DNA from: CAWIUB01 sp963839175
GTDB taxonomy: Bacteria; Actinomycetota; Actinomycetes; Mycobacteriales; Jatrophihabitantaceae
Direction: 5' to 3'
Length of the DNA: 64,000 bases
NCBI GenBank assembly: GCA_963839175.1
Contig: CAWIUB010000033.1
Location: 69,281-133,280 of the forward strand
Part shown: positions 26,031 through 34,043 of the stretch, in pieces
Layout of the letters: every line of letters starts with the position of its first letter
How positions within the stretch are numbered: the stretch's first letter is position 1
Notes under the pieces: model-generated
Seen by the model: only the letters and a program-made list of their open reading frames with translations
The model's database searches: none
What the model was told of the DNA's origin: nothing
Position numbers and translations under genes: made by a program

Positions 26031-26917
26031 AACGTCCCGCCAGCAGCGCGAGCCACCTCCAGGACGTACTGCCCGTAGCCGGACTTGGCGAGCGCCATTC
26101 CGAGCCGGTAGGCCTGGTCGGCGTCGATGAACCCCTGGCGCAGCGCGATCTCCTCCAGGCAGGCGATCCGTACACCTTGCCGGTGCTCGAGCACCTGGAC
26201 GAATTGGCTCGCCTCTAGCAGCGAGTCATGCGTGCCGGTGTCCAGCCATGCGGTACCTCGGCCGAGATCGACCAGCCGGGCCATCCCCCGCTCGACGTAG
26301 ATGTTGTTGAGGTCCGTGATTTCGAGCTCACCCCGCGCGGACGGCTTGAGCTCGGCGGCGATGTCGACGACCTTGTTGTCGTAGAAGTACAGCCCTGTCA
26401 CGGCCAGGTTCGACTTGGGCTGTGCCGGTTTCTCCTCGATCGAGATCAGCCGACCGTCGGCGCCGGCCTCAGCCACGCCGTATCGCTCGGGGTCGCGCAC
26501 CTGGTAGCCGAACAGCACACAGCCGGTCTGGAGCCGCGCCGCCCCCTGCAAGGTGCCACCCAGGCCGTGGCCGTAGAAGATGTTGTCGCCGAGGACGAGC
26601 GCGGACGTGTCGGCGCCGACGTGCTCGCGCCCGATCAGGAAGGCCTCGGCCAGCCCGTTGGGTTCAGGCTGCACGGCATAGCGGAGGTTCAATCCCAGGT
26701 CGCTGCCGTCACGGAGCAGCCGGACGAACTGCTCCTGATCATGCGGTGTGGTGATCACGAGGATGTCACTGATGCCGGCCAGCATGAGCGCCGAGAGCGG
26801 GTAGTAGATCATCGGCTTGTCGTAGACGGGCAGCAGCTGTTTGCTTACCGACCGGGTGATCGGATGCAGCCGGGTGCCGGCTCCGCCTGCCAGAATGATG
26901 CCCTTCACCGGGGCCAC
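26027..26917 (-). CDS. rmlA: glucose-1-phosphate thymidylyltransferase
   Basis: 296 aa from GTG 26917 (GTG 26908 is an alternative that begins directly at VKGIILAGG). The nucleotidyltransferase signature IILAGGAGTRLHPITRSVSK, then QLLPVYDKPMIYYPLS, ALVLGDNIFYGHG and IEEKPAQPKS are all present. The enzyme makes dTDP-glucose for dTDP-rhamnose, which actinobacteria use in cell-wall linker units. No other rml gene is adjacent. A repeat hairpin (26951-26983) lies 33 nt before the start. Confidence 0.93.
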   Translation of the reverse strand: MAPVKGIILAGGAGTRLHPITRSVSKQLLPVYDKPMIYYPLSALMLAGISDILVITTPHDQEQFVRLLRDGSDLGLNLRYAVQPEPNGLAEAFLIGREHVGADTSALVLGDNIFYGHGLGGTLQGAARLQTGCVLFGYQVRDPERYGVAEAGADGRLISIEEKPAQPKSNLAVTGLYFYDNKVVDIAAELKPSARGELEITDLNNIYVERGMARLVDLGRGTAWLDTGTHDSLLEASQFVQVLEHRQGVRIACLEEIALRQGFIDADQAYRLGMALAKSGYGQYVLEVARAAGGTF

Positions 26918-26950
26918 CAGGAAATCGTGGGCGCAGCGAGCGATCCGGGG

Positions 26951-26983
26951 TCCCCGCGGAGTCGCGTAGCAACTTCGTGGGGA
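26951..26983 (-). repeat. interspersed palindromic repeat, copy upstream of rmlA
   Basis: Read on the minus strand: TCCCCACGAAGTTGC, a short loop, then GCGACTCCGCGGGGA, the same hairpin as in the nuo gaps with a few changes. It is followed by a CCCCGGATCGCTCGCTGCG stretch resembling the downstream part of the nuoI-nuoJ units. Orientation relative to the downstream gene (rmlA) is the same as for nuoF, nuoJ and nuoM. Confidence 0.7.
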
Positions 26984-26999
26984 GGTCTCATGGGGTGGT

Positions 27000-27491
27000 T
27001 CACCGGTAGTTGACGAACTGGAGCGAGACGTCCAGGTCGGCGCCCTTGAGCAACGCGATCACCGACTGCAGGTCGTCTTTCTTCTTGCCGCTCACTCGGA
27101 GCTGTTCGCCTTGGATCTGCGCCTGCACACCTTTCGGACCCTCGTCCCGGATCAGCTTTGCGATCTTCTTCGCCCGGTCGGCGTCGATGCCCTGACGCAA
27201 CGAACTGCTGATCACGTACTGCTTGCCCGACGCCTTCGGCTCGCCCGCGTCCAGGGCCTTGAGCGAGATCGACCGCCTGACCAGCTTCTCCTTGAACACG
27301 TCGAGAGCCGCCTTCGCCCGTTCCTCGGTGTCTGCTTTGATCGTGACGCCGAGTTCGCCCGACCACTCGATGTGCGCATTCGTGCCGCGGAAGTCGAAGC
27401 GCTGCGCGAGCTCCTTGGCGGCTTGGTTGAGGGCGTTGTCGACCTCCTGACGGTCGACCTTGCTCACCACGTCGAAGGACGCGTCTGCCAC
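27000..27491 (-). CDS. YajQ family nucleotide-binding protein
   Basis: GTG 27491, eight bases after AAGAGGTGG, gives 163 aa (MADASFDVVSKVDRQEVDNA), the usual YajQ length; the longer open frame overlaps the tRNA region and is spurious. Features are RFDFRGTNAHIEWSG and the C-terminal VSGKKKDDLQSVIALLKG. Family members bind c-di-GMP or other nucleotides in some proteobacteria; the role in actinobacteria is not established. Confidence 0.93.
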   Translation of the reverse strand: MADASFDVVSKVDRQEVDNALNQAAKELAQRFDFRGTNAHIEWSGELGVTIKADTEERAKAALDVFKEKLVRRSISLKALDAGEPKASGKQYVISSSLRQGIDADRAKKIAKLIRDEGPKGVQAQIQGEQLRVSGKKKDDLQSVIALLKGADLDVSLQFVNYR

Positions 27492-27646
27492 GGCTGGCCA
27501 CCTCTTTCCTGTGCGTTGCGGTACCGCCGGAGCGTTACCGGCTCCCGACCGTAGTAGACGACCGCCGTCGAGGGATCGGCAGGGAGCCGGGGACGAATCG
27601 GCGTGTAGGCTTTCGATCCGTCGCCGAACCCTACGGCGACGTTCCC

Positions 27647-27728
27647 GGCGGGTTGCCCGAGTGGCCAAAGGGAGCGGTCTGTAAAACCGTCGGCTCAGCC
27701 TACGTTGGTTCGAACCCAACACCCGCCA
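27647..27728 (+). tRNA. tRNA-Tyr (anticodon GTA)
   Basis: The acceptor stem GGCGGGT/ACCCGCC closes around a D-arm, an anticodon loop CTGTAAA (GTA at 27681-27683), a long class-II variable arm and a canonical T-arm GTTGG-TTCGAAC-CCAAC. 82 nt to the discriminator A; CCA is not encoded. The integrase gene 324 bp downstream points back at this tRNA, making its 3' end the probable attachment site. A perfect 8-bp hairpin (CGTCGCCG/CGGCGACG, 27619-27641) precedes it. Confidence 0.95.
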
Positions 27729-28052
27729 CAACCGCCTCTAGGCCTCGGATTCCGGGGCCTACAGCGCTTCCGCGGAGATCGTCTCCAGGCCGCTCGCGTG
27801 CAGCCAGATGCCGCCAAATGCAGCCGATTTCCAGACCTCGCGGGAAATGCGCGGGATTGATCTTGGTCTCGGGACGACCTAGAAACGTGGTGATCTGGTT
27901 CCGAAGCGGTCTCGGAGATGGCCTCTCGACTCCGATCGCGTCGGCATCTGGGGAGCCTTGGCTTCGAAGACGCGGCCCAGTTCCGGTCATGGTGAGCTGA
28001 GATGCCCGAGCGGGGCGCACCCTGGAGAGTGAGCTGGCGTTGGCCGCCGGCA
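27729..28052. other. spacer between tRNA-Tyr and integrase (probable attachment region)
   Basis: 324 bp without a convincing gene. Minus-strand frames here translate the tRNA end into the familiar artefact VGFEPT and are not genes. By analogy with tRNA-targeted integrases, the crossover should fall in the T-arm/acceptor part of the tRNA and arm-type integrase sites here; no clear direct repeats were picked out by eye. Confidence 0.5.
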
Positions 28053-29414
28053 TCAGGGCTGAACCAGAGCGTCTTCAATGTGGCGGTTGGCGGCGGTCTC
28101 CCCGCCGTGGATGCATCCGGCGTAGACGCGGAGCAGGATTTCGACGCTGTGGCCGGCGCGGTCGGCAACTTCCGTTGCAGGCACTCCGGCGTTGAGCCAG
28201 AGGGAGACGGCGGCGTGCCGTAGCGCGTAGGGCCTATTGGCGAGCGGTGAGAGTACCTGGTCAGGGGTAAGTGCCAGCGTTCGCGCGCCGGCCCATACGT
28301 CGGTGTAGCCCGAGCCGAGCACTCCGCCGCGGCGAGTTTGGAACAAGCGCCCGTCCGGGGCGGTGCCGAACTCGTCGCTGTGTTCTCGCAGGATGGCGAC
28401 CAGTTGGGGTGGGATCGGCACCCGTCGCGTGGCGGTGGTTGCGCGGTGCTTGAGGCCGCGTTGTTCGTGAGTGGTGCCGGTGTCGGTCCAGCGCCGGTTC
28501 GTCTGAGGCCGTGACGCAGCGAGGGTGAGGTGCCCCCAGCCGCGGTCGGGGAGCTCGCAGTCGCGCAGGCGCAGCGCCTGTGCTTCGGCTGGGCGGAGGC
28601 CGGCGTAGTACATGACCGCGAAGAAGGCGCGCAGGTGGCGGCCGCGGTCGAGTGGACCGAGGTAGGTGACCGCGTTGAGCAGCTCGCGGGCCTGCTGAGG
28701 ATTGATGACGACGCGGCGGTCGACGACCTCGGAGATTTTCGGAGGGCGCCAACCAACCCGGCCCAAGTTGTTGGCCGACAGATGCTCGATCTCGCCGGCG
28801 TATTGCAGTGCGCTGTTGAGAACGGCGCGCTTTCGGCGCACGGTCGTGGGCGCTGCCGCCGAGCCGTCGAGTCTGACCGCAAGCGCGTCCAGTGCTTGGC
28901 GCAGGTGGCGGGGTTTGGCGAGTTCGGCGACCGGCAGCGAGTGGCGGGCCAGCCAGCGGACGGCCTTCTCTATCTCCGCTGGTCGTTCGACGTGCCGCGC
29001 TGCTGGAGGGAGGAGGTATTGCCGCAGGGCGACGCGCAGTACCGAAGCGTCGGGTCGACTGTCGCCCTCTTTCACGAGCGCTGCCGTCACGGTGGCGAGT
29101 GCGTCGGTGAGACTGTCCCGCGACTTGGCCGCCGCATGCGGCCACTTCATGTCGATGTAGCCCAGGGTGAACTCCAGCCAGCTCGGGCCAATGGTCTGCA
29201 TCATGGACGTGGGCAGGCCAGTGGCGAGGTCGAATGGTTCGCCTCGCCTCGCTGCCAGCCGTAGGTCAGACAGGAAGGACTCCGCAAGTTCCTTTGTCCG
29301 GCGACTGCGTGATCGCTGCCGTCCGGCGATGACCCAGCGCACCTCGTACGCCACGACGTTTCGTGATCGCTTTCGCCGAAGGTCCCAGAAGCGGACGTCG
29401 GTTGTGGTGGTCAC
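28053..29414 (-). CDS. tyrosine recombinase / site-specific integrase
   Basis: GTG 29414 gives 453 aa. An N-terminal SAM-like/arm-binding half is followed by the catalytic domain: YYAGLRPAEAQALRL (first Arg), ALRHAAVSLWLNAG (Arg of the H/K-x-x-R box; the usual leading His is replaced by Tyr), VADRAGHS, and the nucleophile region LLRVYAGC. It is the terminal gene of a minus-strand cluster, adjacent to tRNA-Tyr. GTGA overlap with the upstream HTH gene. Presumed to insert and excise the element. Confidence 0.9.
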   Translation of the reverse strand: MTTTTDVRFWDLRRKRSRNVVAYEVRWVIAGRQRSRSRRTKELAESFLSDLRLAARRGEPFDLATGLPTSMMQTIGPSWLEFTLGYIDMKWPHAAAKSRDSLTDALATVTAALVKEGDSRPDASVLRVALRQYLLPPAARHVERPAEIEKAVRWLARHSLPVAELAKPRHLRQALDALAVRLDGSAAAPTTVRRKRAVLNSALQYAGEIEHLSANNLGRVGWRPPKISEVVDRRVVINPQQARELLNAVTYLGPLDRGRHLRAFFAVMYYAGLRPAEAQALRLRDCELPDRGWGHLTLAASRPQTNRRWTDTGTTHEQRGLKHRATTATRRVPIPPQLVAILREHSDEFGTAPDGRLFQTRRGGVLGSGYTDVWAGARTLALTPDQVLSPLANRPYALRHAAVSLWLNAGVPATEVADRAGHSVEILLRVYAGCIHGGETAANRHIEDALVQP

Positions 29415-29608
29415 GCAGTCCGTTCTTGAAGGAGTCGCAGCCAGGCCCTTAGCTCGCTGCGCCAGACGCGTAACTCGCCGTTGGGCAGCTTGACGCACTG
29501 CGGAGCGCGGCCGAGCTCACGCCAGCGGAAGAAGGTTCTACGTGACACACCGCCGAGTTCGTCGAGCACCTGATCGACGGTGAGCAGCTCGTCTCTGGCC
29601 GTGCTCAC
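29411..29608 (-). CDS. excisionase-like helix-turn-helix protein
   Basis: GTG 29608 gives 65 aa (STARDELLTVDQVLDELGG...). The MerR/AlpA-type winged helix is evident: LLTVDQVLDELG, SRRTFFRWRELGRAP, LPNGELRVWRSELRAWL. Such proteins paired with an integrase act as recombination directionality factors or regulators. Overlaps both neighbours by four bases, so integrase, HTH protein and primase-like protein form one translational unit. Confidence 0.88.
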   Translation of the reverse strand: MSTARDELLTVDQVLDELGGVSRRTFFRWRELGRAPQCVKLPNGELRVWRSELRAWLRLLQERTA

Positions 29609-30675
29609 ATCCGGCGAACCCCCAAGGCGGGGTCGAGATGGATCACGTCGATGTCGGTCCGGGGGCGGCACGCCGACACGACGTTGAAGAGCATGTCGGA
29701 GTGAATGCCAGCGCGAGCAGCGGCGATGGTGCACGCGGCGCCGGCGGCATCGGGGAGCAGCGCGGCGGCGTTGCCGTTGAGGTGACGGCCGATCTCTTGC
29801 GCGATATGCACCTTGGTCTCCGGCCATTCGGGGTTGGCGCGTTGGTGCCAGGTGTCGATGATCTGTTCGGCGACGGCGGTGGCCAGGAGGGTGGCGGTGC
29901 CAGCGGGGCGGGCGCGGAAAGGCGCGAGGTCGCCGGCTACGGCGAGGTGTTCGGCGGGGTCGAGCCCGGCGGGCAGGGTTGCGATGTGAGTGTGCAGGCC
30001 GTGGTCGCGTAGCAGTTCGCCGGCGCGGATGGCGGCGGCGCGGCCGGGTGGGTCGGCGTCGTAGGCGATGACGGGGTTGACGCGGTGCTGATGGCACCAG
30101 CCTGCGACCTGTTCGGCGTGCTGCGCGGTGAGGGCGGTGCCGCTGGTGGCGATGGGGAGTAGGTCCCGGGTGCGGGTGACGCGGCAGGTGGCGGCGAGGG
30201 CGAGGGCGTCGAGGGGGCCTTCGACGAGGATGGGCCGGAATCCGCCGGCCCGGTCGGCTTCGTGCAGCCCGTATAGCAGGCTGGATTTGTTGAAGGTTTC
30301 GCTGGCTGCGGTGTTCAGGTACTTGGGTGTGTCGGAGCCGGTGGAGAGGCTGCGGCCGATGAATCCGGCGATAGGCCCGGCGGGTTCGCGGATGGGGAAG
30401 ATGACGCGGTCGCGGAACCGGTCGATGAGTCGTCCGTCCTTGGTGTGCACGATGATTCCGGCGGCTAGCGCAGCGGTCCGCTGCGCGGGGTCGATGTGGT
30501 TGACGAGGTTGGTCCAGCCGGGCCGGGCGTACCCGACCCGATACGGCTCGGGCAGAGATGCGACGTCGATGCCGCGGCGGCGCAGGTAGCTGGTGGCGGC
30601 GTGACCGTTAGCGCCGGACGCCCAATATTCCAGGGCTTCCTCGTTGGCTCTGTAGATGTCATCGCGCGCGTTCAC
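29605..30675 (-). CDS. DnaG-like primase / Toprim-domain replication protein
   Basis: 356 aa from GTG 30675. The N-terminal region resembles the DnaG catalytic core (ALEYWASGANGHAATSYLRRRG, then DRFRDRVIFPIREPAGPIAGFIGR), followed by a Toprim domain with ILVEGPLDALALA (conserved Glu) and VIAYDADPPGRAAA (the DxD). The CHC2 zinc finger of cellular DnaG is absent, as in element-borne primases. Probably primes or supports replication of the excised element (inference). Confidence 0.82.
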   Translation of the reverse strand: MNARDDIYRANEEALEYWASGANGHAATSYLRRRGIDVASLPEPYRVGYARPGWTNLVNHIDPAQRTAALAAGIIVHTKDGRLIDRFRDRVIFPIREPAGPIAGFIGRSLSTGSDTPKYLNTAASETFNKSSLLYGLHEADRAGGFRPILVEGPLDALALAATCRVTRTRDLLPIATSGTALTAQHAEQVAGWCHQHRVNPVIAYDADPPGRAAAIRAGELLRDHGLHTHIATLPAGLDPAEHLAVAGDLAPFRARPAGTATLLATAVAEQIIDTWHQRANPEWPETKVHIAQEIGRHLNGNAAALLPDAAGAACTIAAARAGIHSDMLFNVVSACRPRTDIDVIHLDPALGVRRM

Positions 30676-30681
30676 GTTCCT

Positions 30682-31902
30682 CTACAGGGGACGGCCCGGT
30701 GCCAGCGGCGCCGTGGCGAGGGCCGGTTGCTCTCGCGGCTCGGCGGCCGCAAGGCGGCTGCTGGGGTCGCGGCGGCGGGTGATGCGGAGATAGTTCTCCA
30801 GGCCAGCGGTTAGTCCGAGAGTGGTGGTCGCGGCTTCGGCGATGGCGACCATGACGGGGCCCAGTTCGCGCCGCCCGGCGGGGATGAGGCCTTCGAGGCG
30901 GTGGCCGGTGAGGTATTCGGTGGGGTGACTAGGTCCGGCGTCGATGTCACAGGCATAAACGAGCAGCGTGTTCGTCTCCGACCAGCGCCGAACCGCGGCG
31001 ATCAGGTTGCGGCCGATCGCCGGCACGTGGTGCAGCGTGTCGCGCAGCGCCCGCACATCCTGGATGATTGGCCGCTCGCCCGGGCGGGGCAGTGCGCGGT
31101 ACAGGTCGAGAGCGAAGTCGACCAGCGGCGGTGCGGCGAGTTGCCGCCGGCGGGTTCCGTCGTTGAAGGGGCGCAGTCTGCGTTGCGCGGCGCGCCACGC
31201 ATTGGCCGCGCGCCGGTCGGGCGGGCGTCCTTCGAGCGTCGCCGTGAGACGGGCGGCGGTCTCGCTCAGCGATTCCAGAGCGATGGTGACGGCGAGAAGT
31301 TCACACAGGGCCAGGTGCTGCCCAGGGCGGGTGTGGTGGACGATCCCGGCGGCCGCGTTCGCCAGGTGCTGCCCTGTGTGCGAATGCCGCTCGGTGGGGT
31401 TGCTCGCGGGGATGGGCCGGTCGAGGATGGCCGCCGCCTGGCTGGTGGGCGGGTGTGCGGCGGCCAGGCGCTGCGTGTCCTGGATTCGACGGCTCAGCTG
31501 GCGCAGCCCGGTGCTGGCGGCCAGGTGTCCCAGCGTGTCGGCGCCGGCGACGAGGGACACCAGGTCGTCTGCGGCATCGACGATCGACACGGTGGCGGCC
31601 CAACGTGCGGGTGCGGCCATTTCTGGCTGCAGGATCGCGATCGTGTCCGCGGTCGCGCCGGCGAGATCGCCGAGCCGTTGGCGCCGCTGGTGGGTGCTGG
31701 CGGCGAGTCGGCCGCACGCGGCGGCGAGGTCTTCGGCGCAGCCGTGGCCGGGGTGCGAACGGTCGGCGATGCTGCACCGAGCCAACGCGGTGCCGTAGTA
31801 ACGCAGCGCGCTGGCCAAATCGGCGCACGTGTCGGCGGTCGGGGTAAGGCCGCGCGCGTGGTCAGTGGCGAGGTCGAGCAGGTCAGCCAGCGACGTGGCC
31901 AT
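30682..31902 (-). CDS. hypothetical protein of the integrated element
   Basis: 406 aa, not recognised. Mostly alpha-helical with Ala/Leu/Arg-rich composition; no TM helix, signal peptide or catalytic motif is visible. Six bases separate it from the primase gene and 20 bases overlap the upstream small gene, so it belongs to the element operon. Long Ala-rich helical proteins at this position are frequent in actinobacterial integrative elements, but I cannot assign a function. Confidence 0.7.
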   Translation of the reverse strand: MATSLADLLDLATDHARGLTPTADTCADLASALRYYGTALARCSIADRSHPGHGCAEDLAAACGRLAASTHQRRQRLGDLAGATADTIAILQPEMAAPARWAATVSIVDAADDLVSLVAGADTLGHLAASTGLRQLSRRIQDTQRLAAAHPPTSQAAAILDRPIPASNPTERHSHTGQHLANAAAGIVHHTRPGQHLALCELLAVTIALESLSETAARLTATLEGRPPDRRAANAWRAAQRRLRPFNDGTRRRQLAAPPLVDFALDLYRALPRPGERPIIQDVRALRDTLHHVPAIGRNLIAAVRRWSETNTLLVYACDIDAGPSHPTEYLTGHRLEGLIPAGRRELGPVMVAIAEAATTTLGLTAGLENYLRITRRRDPSSRLAAAEPREQPALATAPLAPGRPL

Positions 31903-32191
31903 CGGGTGTGCCCGGTTCGCGCAGGGCCCGGCGGGCGTGGACGGTGGCGGCGCGTACGTCGTCGGTGAATTGTTCGGCGGGCAGAGAGGCGAGGATGCGC
32001 AACGCGGCGCGGATGAGCTCGGCCGGGTCGGGCGTGGCGGTCTTTGTTGGGGCGAGGCCGGTTCGCGGGTCGAGGTGGTCGGCGGCGTGTAGGCAGCGCA
32101 GCCGGGCGCCGTTGCTGCCTTGCTGGCCTCGGGCAGCGGCGCGCAGCAGCAGTGCCGCGCGGCTGTGCGGGGTGGCGTGCTGACCGGTCAT
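31883..32191 (-). CDS. small hypothetical protein of the integrated element
   Basis: ATG 32191 gives 102 aa; the longer frame to 32254 has an Arg/Pro/His-rich shadow leader. A helical central part (DPAELIRAALRILASLPAEQ) is followed by VRAATVHARRAL and a Gly-rich end. It overlaps the neighbours on both sides (ATGA with the upstream zinc-finger-like gene). No family recognised. Confidence 0.6.
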   Translation of the reverse strand: MTGQHATPHSRAALLLRAAARGQQGSNGARLRCLHAADHLDPRTGLAPTKTATPDPAELIRAALRILASLPAEQFTDDVRAATVHARRALREPGTPDGHVAG

Positions 32192-32385
32192 GCCATGGCC
32201 CGGTCTCGGGTGGGCGTGCGGGCGCGGTCGACGACGCGGCGACACGCCGGGCACAGGCCGCGGGCGATCAGCGCGGCGCGTCCGGCCCGCTCACCGGCCG
32301 GGGTTGTGCGTAGGTTGCGGCGTTGCCGGTGTCCGCAGCGGAATCTGATCAGCCACACGAGCGGGTGCGGATCCGTCGATGTCAC
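32188..32385 (-). CDS. small zinc-finger-like protein of the integrated element
   Basis: GTG 32385, 65 aa. Contains FRCGH (Cys-x-His) and, 33 residues later, LCPACR (Cys-x-x-Cys), a spacing consistent with a single zinc site, in an Arg-rich background. Overlaps both neighbours by four bases. Likely nucleic-acid or protein binding; otherwise unknown. Confidence 0.6.
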   Translation of the reverse strand: MTSTDPHPLVWLIRFRCGHRQRRNLRTTPAGERAGRAALIARGLCPACRRVVDRARTPTRDRAMA

Positions 32386-33017
32386 AGGCCGATCCCGCTC
32401 GGTGACGGTGCTGGCTCGAGACCGCCAGGCAGCGGGACGATGTGCCCGTTCGGGTCGAGTCGCCGGACCCGGTCGCCGTAGACTACGACCGACCCGACGG
32501 CCGGGGTGGCGGTGATTGTGACGCGGTCGTAGGCGCTGAGATGGGCGTGATCGCGGCCGGCGATCGTCGCGGTGCCGTGCGCCTCGATGCGGGCTTGGTC
32601 GTGCGTGGCGGCGCGGACCCGGTCGCGCACATATCCTTGCGATTCGCCTCGCAGCACAACGCTGCTTTCGTCGTGCGCCTCGACGTAGGCGTGATCGAAG
32701 GCCTCGACGGTGGCGAAGTCGACCGCGATTACCCGGGTGTCGTCGTCGGCGTGGACCTCGGCGAACTGGCTGGCGAATACCGCCGCCCGGTCGTGCACCT
32801 CGGCGTGCGCATGGCCGGTCACGTGCACGTGCGACCGGCCCTGGATCGACACGGCGACCGCTCCGGAGGCGGTCAGTCGCAGCGTGCCGGTTCCGGGCGT
32901 CGCGTCGATGACGATGTGGTCGACCTCGCCAAAGCGGGCTTCGCGCAGCGCGTCGACCAGCTCCATCTGCGTGTGCACCCGGCTGGTGCGCGGCTCGTGC
33001 CGTATCGCCGACGTCAT
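32382..33017 (-). CDS. octapeptide-repeat protein, predicted beta-solenoid
   Basis: 211 aa. From about residue 61 to 172 the protein is built of about 14 consecutive eight-residue units with the pattern x-A-x-V-x-A-x-D, for example RAAVFASQ, FATVEAFD, HAYVEAHD, QARIEAHG, TATIAGRD and HAHLSAYD. Small residues and beta-branched residues alternate and Asp, Gly or His sits at turns, as expected for a right-handed beta-helix. The N-terminal 50 residues and C-terminal 35 residues are non-repetitive. No signal peptide, so probably cytoplasmic. Unknown function; it lies inside the integrase operon between DUF4913-like and zinc-finger-like genes, coupled to both. Confidence 0.75.
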   Translation of the reverse strand: MTSAIRHEPRTSRVHTQMELVDALREARFGEVDHIVIDATPGTGTLRLTASGAVAVSIQGRSHVHVTGHAHAEVHDRAAVFASQFAEVHADDDTRVIAVDFATVEAFDHAYVEAHDESSVVLRGESQGYVRDRVRAATHDQARIEAHGTATIAGRDHAHLSAYDRVTITATPAVGSVVVYGDRVRRLDPNGHIVPLPGGLEPAPSPSGIGL

Positions 33018-33670
33018 CTCACACCGCCGTCATCGTCAGTCCTGCTCTCGGCGCGGCGGGCGACGTCGTCGCGTAGATGCCGCTCCCACTGCTCGCGGTG
33101 TTCCGGATACTGCTGCGCCACATCCGGGCGATGCTCACTCGGCGTGCAGCCCGTGCGGGCGGCCCACTCCCGCAGCCGAGGCTCGAGCTGCGCGAACACC
33201 CGATGCCACTCCGATGCCGCGGTAGGGGAGTTGAGCGGGTCGTAAGCGGCCAGCCAGTGATCACGCAGCGCGGAGAGCACCTCGACCAGCGCAGCGTGCC
33301 GGTACCAGCACGGCGGCACCACCCGGTGGTCGAACGCGAATGTGGTGCGAAACCACGACACCCACGCCCGCAACATGCGCCACTGCTCAGCCGCGCGGTC
33401 CGGGGGAAGTGCTCGCCAATTCACCGGACCGGCAGCCCGACCCAACAGCGCGTCCAGCCGGTCCTCGATTAGCGCCGTGGCTGAGCTGTCGAAGTTGTCG
33501 CCGTCGGAGATACCCACACCGACGTCAAGGGACGCCCCGGTGCCAACGACGGCCCCATCACGCCGGCCCAGGATCCGTGGCCCACGCCGCTGACGTTGAC
33601 CACACCGCGGGCAACCTTCGGTTGAATCGCGTCGAACACCGGATGCACCGTCTGCGTAGCGGCTCAGCAC
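33014..33670 (-). CDS. DUF4913-like protein of the integrated element
   Basis: 218 aa at the promoter-proximal end of the element operon. The central region WFRTTFAFDHRVVPPCWYRH, then LVEVLSALRDHWLAAYD and ASEWHRVFAQLEPRLREW, matches the DUF4913 pattern (conserved Trp, PCWyrH, and later WH) found in actinobacterial plasmids and integrative elements. The start is uncertain: GTG 33670 is the longest, and the N-terminal 55 residues with CPRCGQRQ may not be translated. Couples to the octapeptide-repeat gene by ATGA. Confidence 0.65.
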   Translation of the reverse strand: MLSRYADGASGVRRDSTEGCPRCGQRQRRGPRILGRRDGAVVGTGASLDVGVGISDGDNFDSSATALIEDRLDALLGRAAGPVNWRALPPDRAAEQWRMLRAWVSWFRTTFAFDHRVVPPCWYRHAALVEVLSALRDHWLAAYDPLNSPTAASEWHRVFAQLEPRLREWAARTGCTPSEHRPDVAQQYPEHREQWERHLRDDVARRAESRTDDDGGVR

Positions 33671-33945
33671 TGACGGTCACCCAGCGTCACCGATGGCTAG
33701 GGGAGGCCAGCAATTAGCTTGCGCCTATCAGCACGCTCGTGCCGATCTGCGGACGTTTCAGGAGCGCAGGTTTATGCACTGACTGACAACAATGTCCGTG
33801 TCCAGCCTGCCGGGAGCCACGGCGACGGAGCACACATGATCGCCGACTATGTGCGACCAGGCGAGCGAGTACTGGCTGGCGATATGCGCGCTGTCCGCGG
33901 CACATCCGTGCACGCTTCGCGGCAGACATCCCAGGAATTAGATTG
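33671..33945. other. non-coding stretch at the putative right end of the integrated element
   Basis: No convincing gene on either strand. The promoter of the minus-strand element operon should lie here. I searched by eye for a copy of the tRNA-Tyr 3' end (TTCGAACCCAAC) that would mark the other attachment site and found none here or further right. Confidence 0.4.
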
Positions 33946-34043
33946 TCAAGCGGCGGCGGTGTTTCGGTCGCGCCAGGCGGTGTTTTCGTCGTAGAGGGTG
34001 CGGGTTTTCAGGCAGCGTGCAGGATGCCGACATGGCGGTTGTC
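33946..34043 (-). pseudogene. C-terminal remnant of an IS110-family transposase, frameshifted
   Basis: Reading the minus strand, one frame gives NRHVGILHAA then a stop; shifting one base at that point continues as CLKTRTLYDENTAWRDRN and ends TAA plus stop at 33946. Joined (NRHVGILHGCLKTRTLYDENTAW with one base restored) this is the usual C-terminus of IS110-type transposases. Only about 30 codons remain, with a one-base deletion. Nothing upstream matches, so the rest of the insertion sequence is gone. Confidence 0.55.

Noticed and set aside
27695..28053. Minus-strand ORF ending in VGFEPT across tRNA-Tyr
   Set aside because: A well-known artefact of translating a tRNA gene in reverse; the tRNA explains the sequence.
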